A stretch of 64,000 nucleotides of DNA from Casp-actino8 sp044355095 (GTDB lineage Bacteria; Actinomycetota; Acidimicrobiia; Acidimicrobiales; Ilumatobacteraceae). Where the stretch lies: assembly GCA_044355095.1 (NCBI GenBank), contig JBIKYT010000003.1:1-64000 (forward strand). Direction: 5' to 3'. The notes beneath the pieces were generated by a model. That model worked only from the letters and a program-made list of their open reading frames with translations, was not told the DNA's origin and did not search any database. Of this stretch, positions 52,993 through 62,574 are shown piece after piece; position 1 is the first letter of the stretch, and each line of letters starts with the position of its first letter. Made by a program: the position numbers and the translations under genes.

Positions 52993-53655
52993 GAAAGAGG
53001 CTGAAGGTAGTTCGGTTTCTCCGTCAGCAATTGCCTGGACAATTCGTTGAGCAACCTTGATCGGGGCAAGACCTGCTGGCATTTTGGGCGGGTCTCCAGC
53101 GATTGCGCGAGATGCTAATCCTGTTTCTGTGTGTGGTGGTCGGGCGTCAATCACTCGTACTCCAGATCGACGAGCCTCGCGAGTGAGCGCTTCGTTGAAT
53201 GAACGAACTGCCGCTTTTGATGCTCCATACGTTGCCATGCCCGGCAAGTTCTGTTCGGCGATAACGCCAGAGATGCCGACGAGTACAGAACCCTGTCGGG
53301 CGCACTTGAGTGCTTCTTTCATCAGGAAGATGTGCGCGAAAGTATTGGTCAAGAAAAGTTCTTCGATGGTGTCAATTGAAGTTGCGTCAAGTGGACCAAA
53401 CGCAACAACCCCCATTGCATTGATCACGATGTCAAGAGCACCATGACGTTCAACGATCGTATTTATGACGGCCGATATCGCCTCGGGTGAACGAAGATCT
53501 GCCGAGATATGCGCGGTATCGGAACTAATCGAACGTGAGACAGTAGTGACGATGCATCCTCGGGCACGAAGTTCGGTCGCGATAAGACCACCTAGCCCTC
53601 CCGTTCCACCGGCAACTAAGGCAATTTTTTGAGCAAAGTCAAAAGGTTCGGGCAT
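52969..53655 (-). CDS. SDR-family oxidoreductase
   Basis: 228 residues. The cofactor loop is AGGTGGLG, NAMGVVAFG replaces NNAG, the serine is in VGISGVIAEQ, and YGASKAAVRSFNE provides YxxxK. It is a short, complete classical SDR, though NAMG is an unusual variant. It diverges from the TerC gene; start codons are 76 bases apart. Substrate unknown. Confidence 0.86.
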   Translation of the reverse strand: MPEPFDFAQKIALVAGGTGGLGGLIATELRARGCIVTTVSRSISSDTAHISADLRSPEAISAVINTIVERHGALDIVINAMGVVAFGPLDATSIDTIEELFLTNTFAHIFLMKEALKCARQGSVLVGISGVIAEQNLPGMATYGASKAAVRSFNEALTREARRSGVRVIDARPPHTETGLASRAIAGDPPKMPAGLAPIKVAQRIVQAIADGETELPSASFSDGLIAN

Positions 53656-53730
53656 GTTTCTATCGTAAGTGCCCTGATATCTGGAGGCTTAGTCGGTGCA
53701 CGGTTTATGCACCTCTACTATTGTGGACGA

Positions 53731-54483
53731 ATGGATTGGATTTCTGACCCCACTGCTTGGAGTGCCCTGGCCGCACTTTTAACCCTCGAAATTGTTCTCG
53801 GCGTTGACAACGTTGTGTTCATTTCGATTTTGGCTTCTAAGTTGCCCGTTGAACAACAGGACAAAGCCCGCAAGGTCGGCCTCTTGGCTGCTGGCGGGAT
53901 GAGAGTGCTGCTGCTCTTAGGCGTCGGGTTTGTCATTACCTTGAAGAAGGAACTCTTCGCCATCGGGTCAATTGGCTTTAGTGGAAAAGAGTTGATCCTC
54001 TTAGTTGGCGGTCTGTTTCTGATTTACAAAGCGACCAAAGAGATTCACCACAAACTCGAAGGCGACGAGGGTCAGACTTCAGCCAAGGTTGTGCCAACCT
54101 TTGGAGCGGTCATTGGCCAAGTCTTGTTACTTGACATGGTTTTCTCGATTGACTCAGTCATTACAGCTGTTGGAATGACCTCGTACACATGGGTTATGGT
54201 GATCGCAATCGTGGTCGCAGTTGGCATCATGTTCGTTGCTTCAAAAGCGATTTACACCTTCGTAAATGCGCATCCCTCGGTCAAAATGCTGGCCCTCGCG
54301 TTCTTGTTGCTGATTGGCACCATCTTGATTGCCGAAGGTTTCGGACAAAAGATTCCTAAGGGATACATCTACGCGGCAATGACCTTCTCAGTATTTGTTG
54401 AAGTGTTGAATATCGGAGTGCGACGCAAGAAGCCGAATACGCCGATCCATTTGCGTGAGCCAATCGTCGCTGACCCGAAGTAA
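53731..54483 (+). CDS. TerC-family membrane protein
   Basis: 250 residues from MDWISDPTAW, the usual TerC start. Seven or so helices carry the metal-site motifs LEIVLGVDNVVFISIL and LLDMVFSIDSVITAVGM (GVDN and SIDS acidic pairs). The family exports manganese during protein secretion or handles tellurite and other metal stress. The frame extends 34 codons upstream, through the divergent promoter, without conservation. Confidence 0.9.
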   Translation: MDWISDPTAWSALAALLTLEIVLGVDNVVFISILASKLPVEQQDKARKVGLLAAGGMRVLLLLGVGFVITLKKELFAIGSIGFSGKELILLVGGLFLIYKATKEIHHKLEGDEGQTSAKVVPTFGAVIGQVLLLDMVFSIDSVITAVGMTSYTWVMVIAIVVAVGIMFVASKAIYTFVNAHPSVKMLALAFLLLIGTILIAEGFGQKIPKGYIYAAMTFSVFVEVLNIGVRRKKPNTPIHLREPIVADPK

Positions 54484-54511
54484 TTGATATCGGCAGTGAA
54501 GGGCTCCCATA

Positions 54512-55045
54512 GTGAACCGTATTGAGATTGAAACAACCCTGAACAACGACCGCGTGTGGTTGTTAAAGGCCATGTCTGAGTTATCAGATGAGCAGTTGCG
54601 TCGCCCGCTGACGCCGAGTGAGCACGATCCCTCAAACATGTGGACTGCGATCGATCACTTCGTGCACCTCGCACTCATCGAGCGCAATTTCGCAGCCATG
54701 ATCCGTCGCCACATATCAGGAGCACCAAATCCGGTCGGACTCCTCAACGACGATTCGGGCAAGGCCCGAACCCGTGATCAGATCATGGCGTCGGTTCATG
54801 CGATGACCGAAGAGTGGCAAATCGAGCATCGTGGAATTTCGTTAAGTGAAGCGATCGCAGTGACTGCCAGTGCGCGAGCCGTGAGTCTGCAGTTGCTGTC
54901 TGAACTTTCAGATGAACAACTTGAAGAGACTTTGCCGGGCGCGCCGTGGGCCGATGGCACCATTGGCGGTGTTCTGTCGGCCAATGCGGGGCACGGTCGT
55001 ATGCATTGGGGATGGGCCAAAGAAGCAGGATTGCTTGAGCACTAG
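54512..55045 (+). CDS. DinB-superfamily (mycothiol-transferase-like) protein
   Basis: 177 residues from GTG 54512. It has the four-helix DinB fold with metal-type histidines in AIDHFVHLALIERN and GHGRMHWGWAKEAGL, and an ELSDEQLRRPL motif repeated as ELSDEQLEETL. Actinobacterial relatives are mycothiol-dependent transferases or isomerases. It follows terC by 28 bases and precedes the amidohydrolase by 59 bases. Confidence 0.8.
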   Translation: MNRIEIETTLNNDRVWLLKAMSELSDEQLRRPLTPSEHDPSNMWTAIDHFVHLALIERNFAAMIRRHISGAPNPVGLLNDDSGKARTRDQIMASVHAMTEEWQIEHRGISLSEAIAVTASARAVSLQLLSELSDEQLEETLPGAPWADGTIGGVLSANAGHGRMHWGWAKEAGLLEH

Positions 55046-55104
55046 TACTCGGCCCCAAAGTGGGCTAACTTACCCTTCGTAAGATCGCAAACCGGGGGGT
55101 TGCA

Positions 55105-56865
55105 ATGCTTGATTACGTCATTAAGGGCGGAACCATTGTTGACGGCACAGGAGCCGATCGTCGTCAAGGCGACGTTGGTGTGCGCGACGGGGTGATTGTT
55201 GAAGTCGGTGGCTCAATCACCGAGTCGGCCAAGCAAACTATTGATGCCGATGGTGCCATCGTGACGCCGGGCTGGGTTGACGTGCACACGCACTACGACG
55301 GCCAAGTGAGTTGGGACGAAGTCATGGACCCGTCGGCTGGTAACGGCGCGACCACGATCGTGATGGGCAACTGTGGCGTGGGTTTTGCGCCGGTTCGACC
55401 GGGCGGCGAGAAGTCGTTGATCGAGCTCATGGAAGGTGTCGAAGATATTCCGGGCACTGCGCTCTATGAAGGTATTGAGTGGGGTCGTTGGGAATCATTC
55501 CCCGAATACATGGACTACATCGCGAGTCGTCGTTACTCGCTTGATATCGGTGCACAAATTGCCCATGGTTCGTTGCGTTACTACGTGATGGGTGAGCGCG
55601 GTCGTATGAACGAAGAAGCAACACCTGATGATCTTCGTCAGATGTCGCAACTTGTCACTGAAGCAGTTCAGGCCGGTGCACTTGGCTTTAGTACATCACG
55701 AACAATTGGTCACCGCGCTCTTGATGGTTCGCCCGTGCCTGGAACTTTTGCTCCCGATCAAGAGTTGTCGGCAATTGCTGATGCCATGGGTCGAGCTGGC
55801 CGTGGTGTGTTTGAAATGATTCCAGCCGGAACTGTTGGCAAGCTTGAGCGACTTGGTGGTGAGCGCACCACGCCAGAAGCCGAAGTGAAATTGATGGCCG
55901 ACTTCTCACGTCAGAGTGGTCGCAAGGTCACGTTCACACTCGTGCAGTCACCCGACTATGCCCCCGATACTTGGGAACGACTGCTTGAGATGGTGGTGAC
56001 GGCAAATCAGACTGGTGCGCAGTTGTATCCGCAAGTGTCGTCCCGTCCGATCGGGCTTGCATCTGGACTTTCTGGTTATCACGCCTTCCAACGTCGGCCA
56101 ACATATATGAAGTTGGCGCACTTGCCTTTGGCTGAACGAGCTCGCGAAATGGCGAAGCCTGAAATCAAGGCAGCGATCATGTCTGAAACTGATGTGCTTG
56201 TTGATCAGCCAGGTTCGATGGCCAACATGTATCAGTTGTTCCAAACTGCGGCGATGTTCTTGTATCCACTTGCTGATCCGGTTGATTACGAACCAGATCC
56301 GTCCGAGATGTTGGGTTCGCGTGCTGCGGCAACTGGTCAAGATGTTCTTGATCTGCTGTACGACTACTTGCTCGAGCAAGACGGTGCCGCGATGTGTGCG
56401 TTGATGGGCGGACCAAATGTTCATGACAGTCAAGAAGTGTTGCGAAAGATGTTGATTCATCCCGAAACAGTGACTGGTCTCAGCGATGCTGGCGCACACG
56501 TGACACTCATTTGTGATGCCACAATGCCGACAACGCAACTCACGTTCTGGGCCCGTGATCGTCACAAGGGTGAACGTTTGCCACTTGAGTTCCTGGTTGC
56601 GAAACAGACGGCACGTAACGCCGATTTGTATGGTCTCAAAGATCGTGGTCGTTTGGCGGTTGGACTTCGCGCCGACATCAACGTCATCGACTTTGAAAAT
56701 CTGCGAGTGTCACCACCCAAGGCATTTCACGATTTGCCCGCCGGTGGAACGCGTTTGATTCAGCCAGTGCAGGGCTATTTGGCAACGTTGGTGAAAGGCG
56801 AGATGACTCGTCGTCACGATGCCGACACTGGTGCACGCCCTGGTTCACTCGTTCGCAGTCGATAG
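55105..56865 (+). CDS. D-aminoacylase/N-acyl-D-amino acid deacylase-like amidohydrolase
   Basis: 586 residues. The start DYVIKGGTIVDGTGADRR is typical, and the metal ligands are in GWVDVHTHYDGQ (H61, H63), IVMGNCGVGFAP and the later GLSDAGAHVTL (Asp). The C-terminus ends with GLRADINVIDFENL, as in the amidohydrolase fold. It removes acyl groups from D-amino acids or acts on related lactams. The stop overlaps the first of three repeats that carry ribosome sites for the next gene. Confidence 0.9.
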   Translation: MLDYVIKGGTIVDGTGADRRQGDVGVRDGVIVEVGGSITESAKQTIDADGAIVTPGWVDVHTHYDGQVSWDEVMDPSAGNGATTIVMGNCGVGFAPVRPGGEKSLIELMEGVEDIPGTALYEGIEWGRWESFPEYMDYIASRRYSLDIGAQIAHGSLRYYVMGERGRMNEEATPDDLRQMSQLVTEAVQAGALGFSTSRTIGHRALDGSPVPGTFAPDQELSAIADAMGRAGRGVFEMIPAGTVGKLERLGGERTTPEAEVKLMADFSRQSGRKVTFTLVQSPDYAPDTWERLLEMVVTANQTGAQLYPQVSSRPIGLASGLSGYHAFQRRPTYMKLAHLPLAERAREMAKPEIKAAIMSETDVLVDQPGSMANMYQLFQTAAMFLYPLADPVDYEPDPSEMLGSRAAATGQDVLDLLYDYLLEQDGAAMCALMGGPNVHDSQEVLRKMLIHPETVTGLSDAGAHVTLICDATMPTTQLTFWARDRHKGERLPLEFLVAKQTARNADLYGLKDRGRLAVGLRADINVIDFENLRVSPPKAFHDLPAGGTRLIQPVQGYLATLVKGEMTRRHDADTGARPGSLVRSR

Positions 56866-56902
56866 GAGAAGTTAATGGGAGAAGTCAATGGGAGAAGTCA
56901 TG
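56865..56902 (+). promoter_or_regulatory. Triplicated ribosome-binding site and start codon
   Basis: A 13-base unit GGAGAAGTYAATG is repeated at 56865-56877 and 56878-56890, then GGAGAAGTCATG at 56891-56902. Each copy has a Shine-Dalgarno followed by ATG. The second and third ATG (56888 and 56900) are in the frame of the next gene; the first is not. Slippage-type duplication is likely, and it may boost or modulate initiation. Confidence 0.8.
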
Positions 56903-57886
56903 AACAAGGTTGATGAGTTTGCTGAGAAGTTTGCACAGTCATTGAAAGAGACCCCAGCGAGTTTGGATCGGTTGATCACCGAACCAAGCGGACTGACACC
57001 CGAAGAGATGATGGCTGCATTGGCGCATCCATTGGTGGGCAAGGCGGGCATTGATCTGATGGCCGACTTTATGCATCCAACTGATTCGCGTTACTTCGAC
57101 GCGATCTATGGTTCGTTTTACGGGCAAAAAAACATTCGTGGTTGGCTCGTGCCAACGATGTCCGAAATCAGTTTCATTGAGTTCGTGCCAACGTCTGAGC
57201 CCGAGTACTTCGATGACGGTGAAGGAATCACCACGGTTGACGAATGGCAGATGGTTGCCGACATGGCCGCCATGGGTATGGGCGAAGGCAAGATGCCGAT
57301 GTCGCGTGGTGTGAGTGTGCGTCGCTATCGCCAAGGTTGGATGACGTGGGCGTGTGATGTGTATGACACTGGGTCGTTTCGTGCTCCGCCTCCGCCTGGA
57401 GTTGAAGCCGCACCGTTGCCTGATGCGCCGTCGCCCAATGAGTGGGAGCGTCATGCCGCAACGCCGATCACGGTGTGCTCAGAAGTTGACTTCGATGCCG
57501 ACTGCGATCAGTTTCATCCAACTGACTCGGTGTACATCGATCCGATCTTCGGAGAGTTCCATGGACGAGATGAGATCAAGAGTTGGATCATGGACATCAT
57601 GCCGCGAGTTGGACGAATCGAATTTGTTCCCGTTGGCCCTGAACTCAATAACGGGAAAACATACTTGCAAGAGTGGGTTCAGGTTGCAGTGACCTCGACA
57701 GGTGAACGAGTGCCGATGACTCGAGGCACAAGTGTGCGCCGCTACAAAGATGGCTCAACGATTTATGCCGCTGACTATTTTGATACTGCGACGTTGACAA
57801 CACCTGAAGTGTTGGCTGCAAGTCGTGATTGTGGTTCAACCATTACGACTGACGACATTATGAAGTACAAACTGCGGGGCTTGTAA
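56900..57886 (+). CDS. Tandem SnoaL/NTF2-like domain protein
   Basis: 328 residues from ATG 56900 (or 332 from 56888). Two copies of a SnoaL-like fold are present: FMHPTDSRYFDAIYGSFYGQ with FIEFVP, and FHPTDSVYIDPIFGEFHG with RIEFVP, separated by a proline-rich linker (APPPPGVEAAP). Each copy also ends in RGxSVRRY. The family includes polyketide cyclases, isomerases and ketosteroid-like pockets. It likely works with the amidohydrolase just upstream, but the substrate is unknown. Confidence 0.78.
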   Translation: MNKVDEFAEKFAQSLKETPASLDRLITEPSGLTPEEMMAALAHPLVGKAGIDLMADFMHPTDSRYFDAIYGSFYGQKNIRGWLVPTMSEISFIEFVPTSEPEYFDDGEGITTVDEWQMVADMAAMGMGEGKMPMSRGVSVRRYRQGWMTWACDVYDTGSFRAPPPPGVEAAPLPDAPSPNEWERHAATPITVCSEVDFDADCDQFHPTDSVYIDPIFGEFHGRDEIKSWIMDIMPRVGRIEFVPVGPELNNGKTYLQEWVQVAVTSTGERVPMTRGTSVRRYKDGSTIYAADYFDTATLTTPEVLAASRDCGSTITTDDIMKYKLRGL

Positions 57887-58029
57887 ATTTGTTTGATGTT
57901 TGACGCAGCGACGCCAGTGTCGTTGTTGCTTGTTTAGTGAAATCGGTGTCGGGCTCGTCGCCTGCTCGCCGGTCTCCAACCAGATGCCACCGAACAGTGA
58001 AGTCAGAGAATTGGTGGTGTAGGCATCTG

Positions 58030-58674
58030 ATGTTGTCACCCGACGACAGGCTGCGCCCCACACCTGATCTCCATTTCAACGAAATCCATTTTGTGCCCAT
58101 TTGCGCATTGACAGGCGAAAATTTGATTTCTTCATCAGCGAATATGGATTGGTATCAAGTCCCGAGCCTGATAGAGATTGCCGAAAATATTCCCACTCAA
58201 AGCAACGACCAAGATTTGCCGTTTCGGATGTCAGCGCAGGCTGTCAATCGGTCGAACTCTGATTTTCGTGGATATATGGGCCTGGTTTCTAGCGGAAAAA
58301 TTTCCGTTGGTGACACGATCCAAATTCTTCCGAGCGAAAGAGAATCTCGGGAGAAGGGGTTCTCCGATTTTGATGGCCCTCGGACATCAGCAGTCGCGGG
58401 AGAAAGTGTGTGTTTGCTTCTTGAGGACGAAGTCGATATCAGCCGTTGTGATTTGTTCAGTAGTGCATCCGATCCGGCTTTGTTGACCGATCATTTTGAA
58501 GCCCACTTAGTTTGGTTCGGTGAAACTCCGATGATTCCTAAGCGTTCGTATCTTTTGAAAATTGGAAGCAGAGAAGTTTCGGCGCCAATTGACCGCCTCA
58601 AATATCGACTCGATGTTGATAGCAACAAACATTTGGAAGCCTCGTCGCTTCAGATGAATGACATTGCATCGTGA
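58030..58674 (+). pseudogene. cysN: Truncated cysN (sulfate adenylyltransferase large subunit) remnant
   Basis: About 215 codons resembling the second and third beta domains of CysN: HFVPICALTGENLISSSANMDWY, FRMSAQAVNRSNSDFRGYMG, then DEVDISRCDLFS. The GTPase domain with its P-loop is missing upstream, and there is no cysD in the window. The frame stops with TGA at 58672, yet the CysN-type C-terminus (IAFDAYDVNRQNAAFILID) resumes in another frame in the next ORF. It is thus truncated and frameshifted, so probably a dead fragment of a cysNC fusion. Confidence 0.75.
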
Positions 58675-59411
58675 ACATTTCAACCACTTCGGTCATCGCA
58701 TTTGATGCCTACGACGTGAATCGTCAGAATGCTGCCTTCATCTTGATTGATCGGGCAACCAACCTGACGGTAGGGGCTGGCATGATTCGTCATGGTTTGC
58801 GACGCTACGAAAATGTGCACTGGCAGTCGCTTGCGATTGGCCGCGAGCAGCGCGCATCGTTAACAGACCAAGAGTCTTTCGTGCTCTGGTTGTTCGGTCT
58901 GTCTGGAAGCGGCAAGAGCACGATCGCCAACCAAGTCGAACAGATTCTCCACCGAAACGGCGTCCACACCTACATTCTTGACGGTGACAATGTTCGTCAC
59001 GGGCTAAACCACGATTTGGGGATTTCGGATTCTGATCGAGCAGAGAATATTCGTCGAGTATCCGAGGTTGCCAAACTGTTTGTCGACGCTGGCGTGGTCA
59101 CCATCGTTTCGTTCATTTCCCCCTTTGGCGAAGAACGAAAACTTGCTCGCGACATTGTGGGAACCGAAGATTTCTTTGAGGTATTTGTTGATTCACCGTT
59201 GGAAGTTGTTGAAGCACGAGATGTGAAGGGTCTCTACGCCAAAGCTCGTGCCGGTTTGATCCCAAACTTTGCGGGAATCAATTCTCCGTACGAGATTCCA
59301 ATTAATCCAGACCTAAAAATTGATACGTCTAGTTCGAGCATTGATGAATGTGCGCAGATGGTGCTCGAGGCCTTGATAAATAAAGGTTTGATTCAACCAA
59401 ACTTGGCTTAA
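58671..59411 (+). CDS. cysC: APS kinase (CysC) with CysN C-terminal tail
   Basis: 246 residues from GTG 58671, overlapping the previous TGA (GTGA). Residues 8-40 are the end of CysN (FILIDRATNLTVGAGMI). From about 70 the APS kinase domain is complete: P-loop GLSGSGKS (76-83), DGDNVRHGLNHDLG, DRAENIRRVSEVAKLF and a C-terminal lid. It should phosphorylate adenylylsulfate to PAPS for sulfotransferases. It may be expressed alone, or it is the still-intact end of a broken cysNC. Confidence 0.78.
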   Translation: MNISTTSVIAFDAYDVNRQNAAFILIDRATNLTVGAGMIRHGLRRYENVHWQSLAIGREQRASLTDQESFVLWLFGLSGSGKSTIANQVEQILHRNGVHTYILDGDNVRHGLNHDLGISDSDRAENIRRVSEVAKLFVDAGVVTIVSFISPFGEERKLARDIVGTEDFFEVFVDSPLEVVEARDVKGLYAKARAGLIPNFAGINSPYEIPINPDLKIDTSSSSIDECAQMVLEALINKGLIQPNLA

Positions 59412-59450
59412 TTTTTGGGTCCGGTCGGTTGAACAAACGAGGTCATCTGG

Positions 59451-59651
59451 TTACTTGGGGGACGATGCAAGTTTCAAGATCTGCGTGTATTTCAGGGCAA
59501 CCGATGTCCAGTTATAGCGTTGTAAAAACAGGTTGACATCAAAGCTAAAAGTCTTCGGGTCGTGATGCTCAAGAATCGCGGTCAGCTCGTCGACCGTTTT
59601 CCAAAGTGATCCGGATTTTGATTCGATAATCACGCCGTCTTGCAAGGCAGG
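59451..59651 (-). pseudogene. C-terminal stump of a glycosyltransferase
   Basis: About 66 codons resembling the end of GT4-type glycosyltransferases (ALQDGVIIESKSGSLWKTVDEL, then FLQRYNWTSVALKYTQIL). Upstream in frame a TAA at 59652-59654 follows the homologous start, so the catalytic part is lost. It lies just before the composition change and fits a broken gene at the edge of an island. Confidence 0.55.
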
Positions 59652-60123
59652 TTACCAATCTGCCGCAAATTTCGCCTGGATCAAATGATCAACGGTCAAT
59701 CGTTCGGCGAGCGAAAGTGATGGTTTTCTGCTGTTGCACAATTTATTGCACAACTAGCTGAGACGTCCGATCGCCGGCTCGTTGATGTCGCCGTCACGAT
59801 GCGACGCATCGTCGTCGGTCCTCCCGAGGTGCTCTGGTTGAGAGGCTCGAACTGCAGCCACCGAAGCGGCGACGGGCCTCGACTTCCTCGGCGGGAAACG
59901 GGCGGTTCACGTGCGACACGATCCGTCGGGCCGCGCCGGAGAACCGCAGCCGCCGCACCGCATGAGATGTTCGAAACCCCTATAGGCTCGGACGATCAAT
60001 GATCAACAGCCATCCCATCCTGCGCGTCTCGTGGAAGGCGCACATGACCGACTCACCGCAGACGGTGACGGCCCCATCTCTTGGCTGGGTGGACATCATC
60101 CGCTGCGAGAAACCGGTCGATCG
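59652..60123. other. Intergenic junction without a recognised gene
   Basis: No convincing coding region is seen. A direct repeat TTGCACAA occurs at about 59733 and 59746. From about 59760 the base composition turns markedly GC-rich, and small open frames here have no recognisable homology. A short frame at 59799-60002 is probably spurious. Confidence 0.6.
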
Positions 60124-61491
60124 ATGACCGCCGGACTGCTCAGCCGGATGCGTGGTTCGGCCATCCTGCGCCTCCTCTTCATCGCTGCGCTCTCGATACT
60201 TCTTGTCGCGCCCGCCGCGACCAGCGAGGAGAACACGAGACTCAGCATTGTCGACGAGTCGACGCATCTCGACAATGCCTGGCGATGGGCGCATTTCGAC
60301 ATCCCTCAGAAGGGGGAACAGATCTCACCCGAGATCCTGTCGGAATGGACGTGCCGCGGTTTCTATAACTCGAACGTTGCCTTCCCTCCGTGCACCGCAG
60401 TGGAGGAGATCCCGAACGCGAAATTCCCGTTCTCGCTCAGCAACTACAACACCAAGCATCCGCCGATCTACTACATCATCAATGGGTTCGTCGGACGAGC
60501 CCTCGTCGAACTGTCACCCATCGACAGCTTCGTCTCCGCAGTCCGAATCGCGAACTCGATGTGGGTATTCGCCGTCGTACTGATCGCACGCCGAGTCTTC
60601 TCAACGCTCGGTGTGCGGGGGCTGCCGAATGCAATTCTTGCCGCATTCTCAGTCCTGGTCCCGGTGGCGTTCAACACCTGGACCTATGCGAACAACGACG
60701 TTGCGAGCTACACCTCCTCGTGGCTCATCGTGTGGGCGGGCATCCGAGCCACCCGAGTCGGCCTGCGCAACGGTCTACCACTCCTCGTCGTCGCATCGAT
60801 CGTCGGAACGCTCACCAAAGGGTTCACGATCGGAGCCGTCATCGCGACGACAATTCTGCTCGGACCCACAGTACGTGAGTCATTCAGACGTGGCGTCGGA
60901 CGGGCACGCACTGCGTTGTACGCCCTGATACCGGGTCTCGCGGGTTCAACCATGGTCGTGGCATGGCTCGTGTTCCAACGTTTTCACAGAAGTGACATCC
61001 CATTCGTTAAACCATTCATCCGCAAGCCACCAGATGGAATTCCGTGGGCGAGGATCTCGGAGGAAGTCATCCGCGTCACAGCGCCGACAGGACAACTTCC
61101 CAAATGGATCCTCGCTGAATCGCCCTTCCTCACCACCACCTTCCTGCGTTGGCTCGAGATTGCGAAATGGGGGCTGAGCGTCGCAGCGGCATGCCTTGTG
61201 GTCGGGTTCGCGGCGACGAGGTCATCCCGTTGGAACGAGAGATCGATCGGAGTCGCCACGATCCTGTCAGCGCCGATCCTTGCCGGAGTGATCGTGAGCT
61301 ACAACATGCTCGACGGCTCACCGGTCCTCATTAATGTCATCGACCGCTACCACGTGTCGGTCCTTCCGTTATTCGTCATCTCACTCGCAGTTGCGATGGC
61401 GAATCGTCGACATCTCAGCAGGGCAGTGACTGCCTTCCTGGGTGGGGGGCTGGTCATCCAGACGGTCATGTACGCGATGGCCGTCGTCTGA
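60124..61491 (+). CDS. GT-C-type membrane glycosyltransferase-like protein
   Basis: 455 residues from ATG 60124 (the frame continues upstream to 60031). About ten hydrophobic helices and a large first extracytoplasmic loop with SIVDESTHLDNAWRWAHFD, where the DE/HLD acidic pair resembles catalytic residues of lipid-linked sugar transferases (GT39/83-like). Codon usage is GC-rich. No clear Shine-Dalgarno. It is likely involved in surface glycan assembly, as its neighbours suggest. Confidence 0.65.
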   Translation: MTAGLLSRMRGSAILRLLFIAALSILLVAPAATSEENTRLSIVDESTHLDNAWRWAHFDIPQKGEQISPEILSEWTCRGFYNSNVAFPPCTAVEEIPNAKFPFSLSNYNTKHPPIYYIINGFVGRALVELSPIDSFVSAVRIANSMWVFAVVLIARRVFSTLGVRGLPNAILAAFSVLVPVAFNTWTYANNDVASYTSSWLIVWAGIRATRVGLRNGLPLLVVASIVGTLTKGFTIGAVIATTILLGPTVRESFRRGVGRARTALYALIPGLAGSTMVVAWLVFQRFHRSDIPFVKPFIRKPPDGIPWARISEEVIRVTAPTGQLPKWILAESPFLTTTFLRWLEIAKWGLSVAAACLVVGFAATRSSRWNERSIGVATILSAPILAGVIVSYNMLDGSPVLINVIDRYHVSVLPLFVISLAVAMANRRHLSRAVTAFLGGGLVIQTVMYAMAVV

Positions 61492-61492
61492 C

Positions 61493-62470
61493 TCACCGCA
61501 TCTCGGCACGTCGCTGAATCAGAAGTTGTTCGTTGGCCAGTCGGCGGTTCGCCGCCATCAGATCGGCCACGAACGCGACCATCCACACCTGCATGGCAAG
61601 AAGGATCGCTCCGAGCCCGAAGAACAAGCTCGGCAGGCGGGAGCTGTAGGTGTCGGAGAACACGAAGTATCCGATCCATCGACCGACCAGCACAGCGCCG
61701 ATGAGGAAGAACGGTGTTCCCAGCACGAGGAAGAACCTGAACGGCTTGTACAGCGCGAAGGTCCTTACGATCGTGGTCGCCGAGCGAAACACGTACCGAG
61801 GAATGCTCCGCACCAGCCGTGACTCCCGAGTCTTCGGATTCACCCCGATCGGAACTGATGCGACACGCAAACCCTCCCAACCGGCTTGCACGAGCGTCTC
61901 CATCGTGTACGTGTACCGCCCGAAGACGCGCAGGCGAAGCGCCGCTTCTCTGCTGACCGAGCGGAAGCCGCTGGCCGCATCCCGGACGTCAGTCCCCGAG
62001 AACGCGCGCACGACCCGGGAGCCGAGGCGTTGGAGGAGCTTCTTCACACGCGAGAACTCGTCGATCTCCTCGATCGGACGTTCGCCAACGACCATGTCGG
62101 CATGGCCTGCGAGCACCGGGGCAGTGAGCGACGGTATGCCGTCGGCCCGGTACTGATTGTCGGCATCGGTGTTAACGATCACGTGAGCGCCCAGTCGCAG
62201 ACTGTGATCCAAGCCGGTCATGTACGCCGCCGCGAGCCCCCGATTGCGACCGTGTGATACCACGTGGTCGACCCCCAGTTGGCGGGCGACCTCGACGGTG
62301 CGGTCAGAACTGCCGTCATCGATGACAAGCCATTCCACCCGGTCGAACCCCGGAACGGTCCGGGGAAGGTCAGCGATCGTCGCCGGCAGCGTCCCCTCCT
62401 CGTTGAGGCACGGGATCTGAATGATCAGCAGACGTCCTGACGATCCATCGAATGATCCTTCGGTCCCCAT
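61493..62470 (-). CDS. Family 2 glycosyltransferase (polyprenyl-phosphate sugar transferase-like)
   Basis: 325 residues. The catalytic domain has IQIPCLNEEGTLPATI, VIDDGSSDRTVEVA, NTDADNQY (DxD) and GFRSVSREA. Two C-terminal hydrophobic helices (about 240-262 and 280-305) anchor it. This is the DPM1/GtrB-like pattern that makes polyprenyl-phosphate sugars for flipping. It converges on the GT-C gene with a one-base gap between stops. Confidence 0.88.
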   Translation of the reverse strand: MGTEGSFDGSSGRLLIIQIPCLNEEGTLPATIADLPRTVPGFDRVEWLVIDDGSSDRTVEVARQLGVDHVVSHGRNRGLAAAYMTGLDHSLRLGAHVIVNTDADNQYRADGIPSLTAPVLAGHADMVVGERPIEEIDEFSRVKKLLQRLGSRVVRAFSGTDVRDAASGFRSVSREAALRLRVFGRYTYTMETLVQAGWEGLRVASVPIGVNPKTRESRLVRSIPRYVFRSATTIVRTFALYKPFRFFLVLGTPFFLIGAVLVGRWIGYFVFSDTYSSRLPSLFFGLGAILLAMQVWMVAFVADLMAANRRLANEQLLIQRRAEMR

Positions 62471-62574
62471 GATGTCTCCGTTCGCATCGCTGGCTGATGA
62501 ATCGCGATGCTCTTATGCTATGTTCCTAACTCTACAGGCGGGCTCACCCACCTTGACGCCCGGGATTCCAGTGA

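Noticed and set aside
57858..58100. Minus-strand open frame near the SnoaL gene end
   Set aside because: It overlaps real coding sequence and shows no recognisable family, although a fragment cannot be excluded.
59799..60002. 67-residue ORF after the composition change
   Set aside because: Arginine-rich, no start signal and typical of GC-rich noise.
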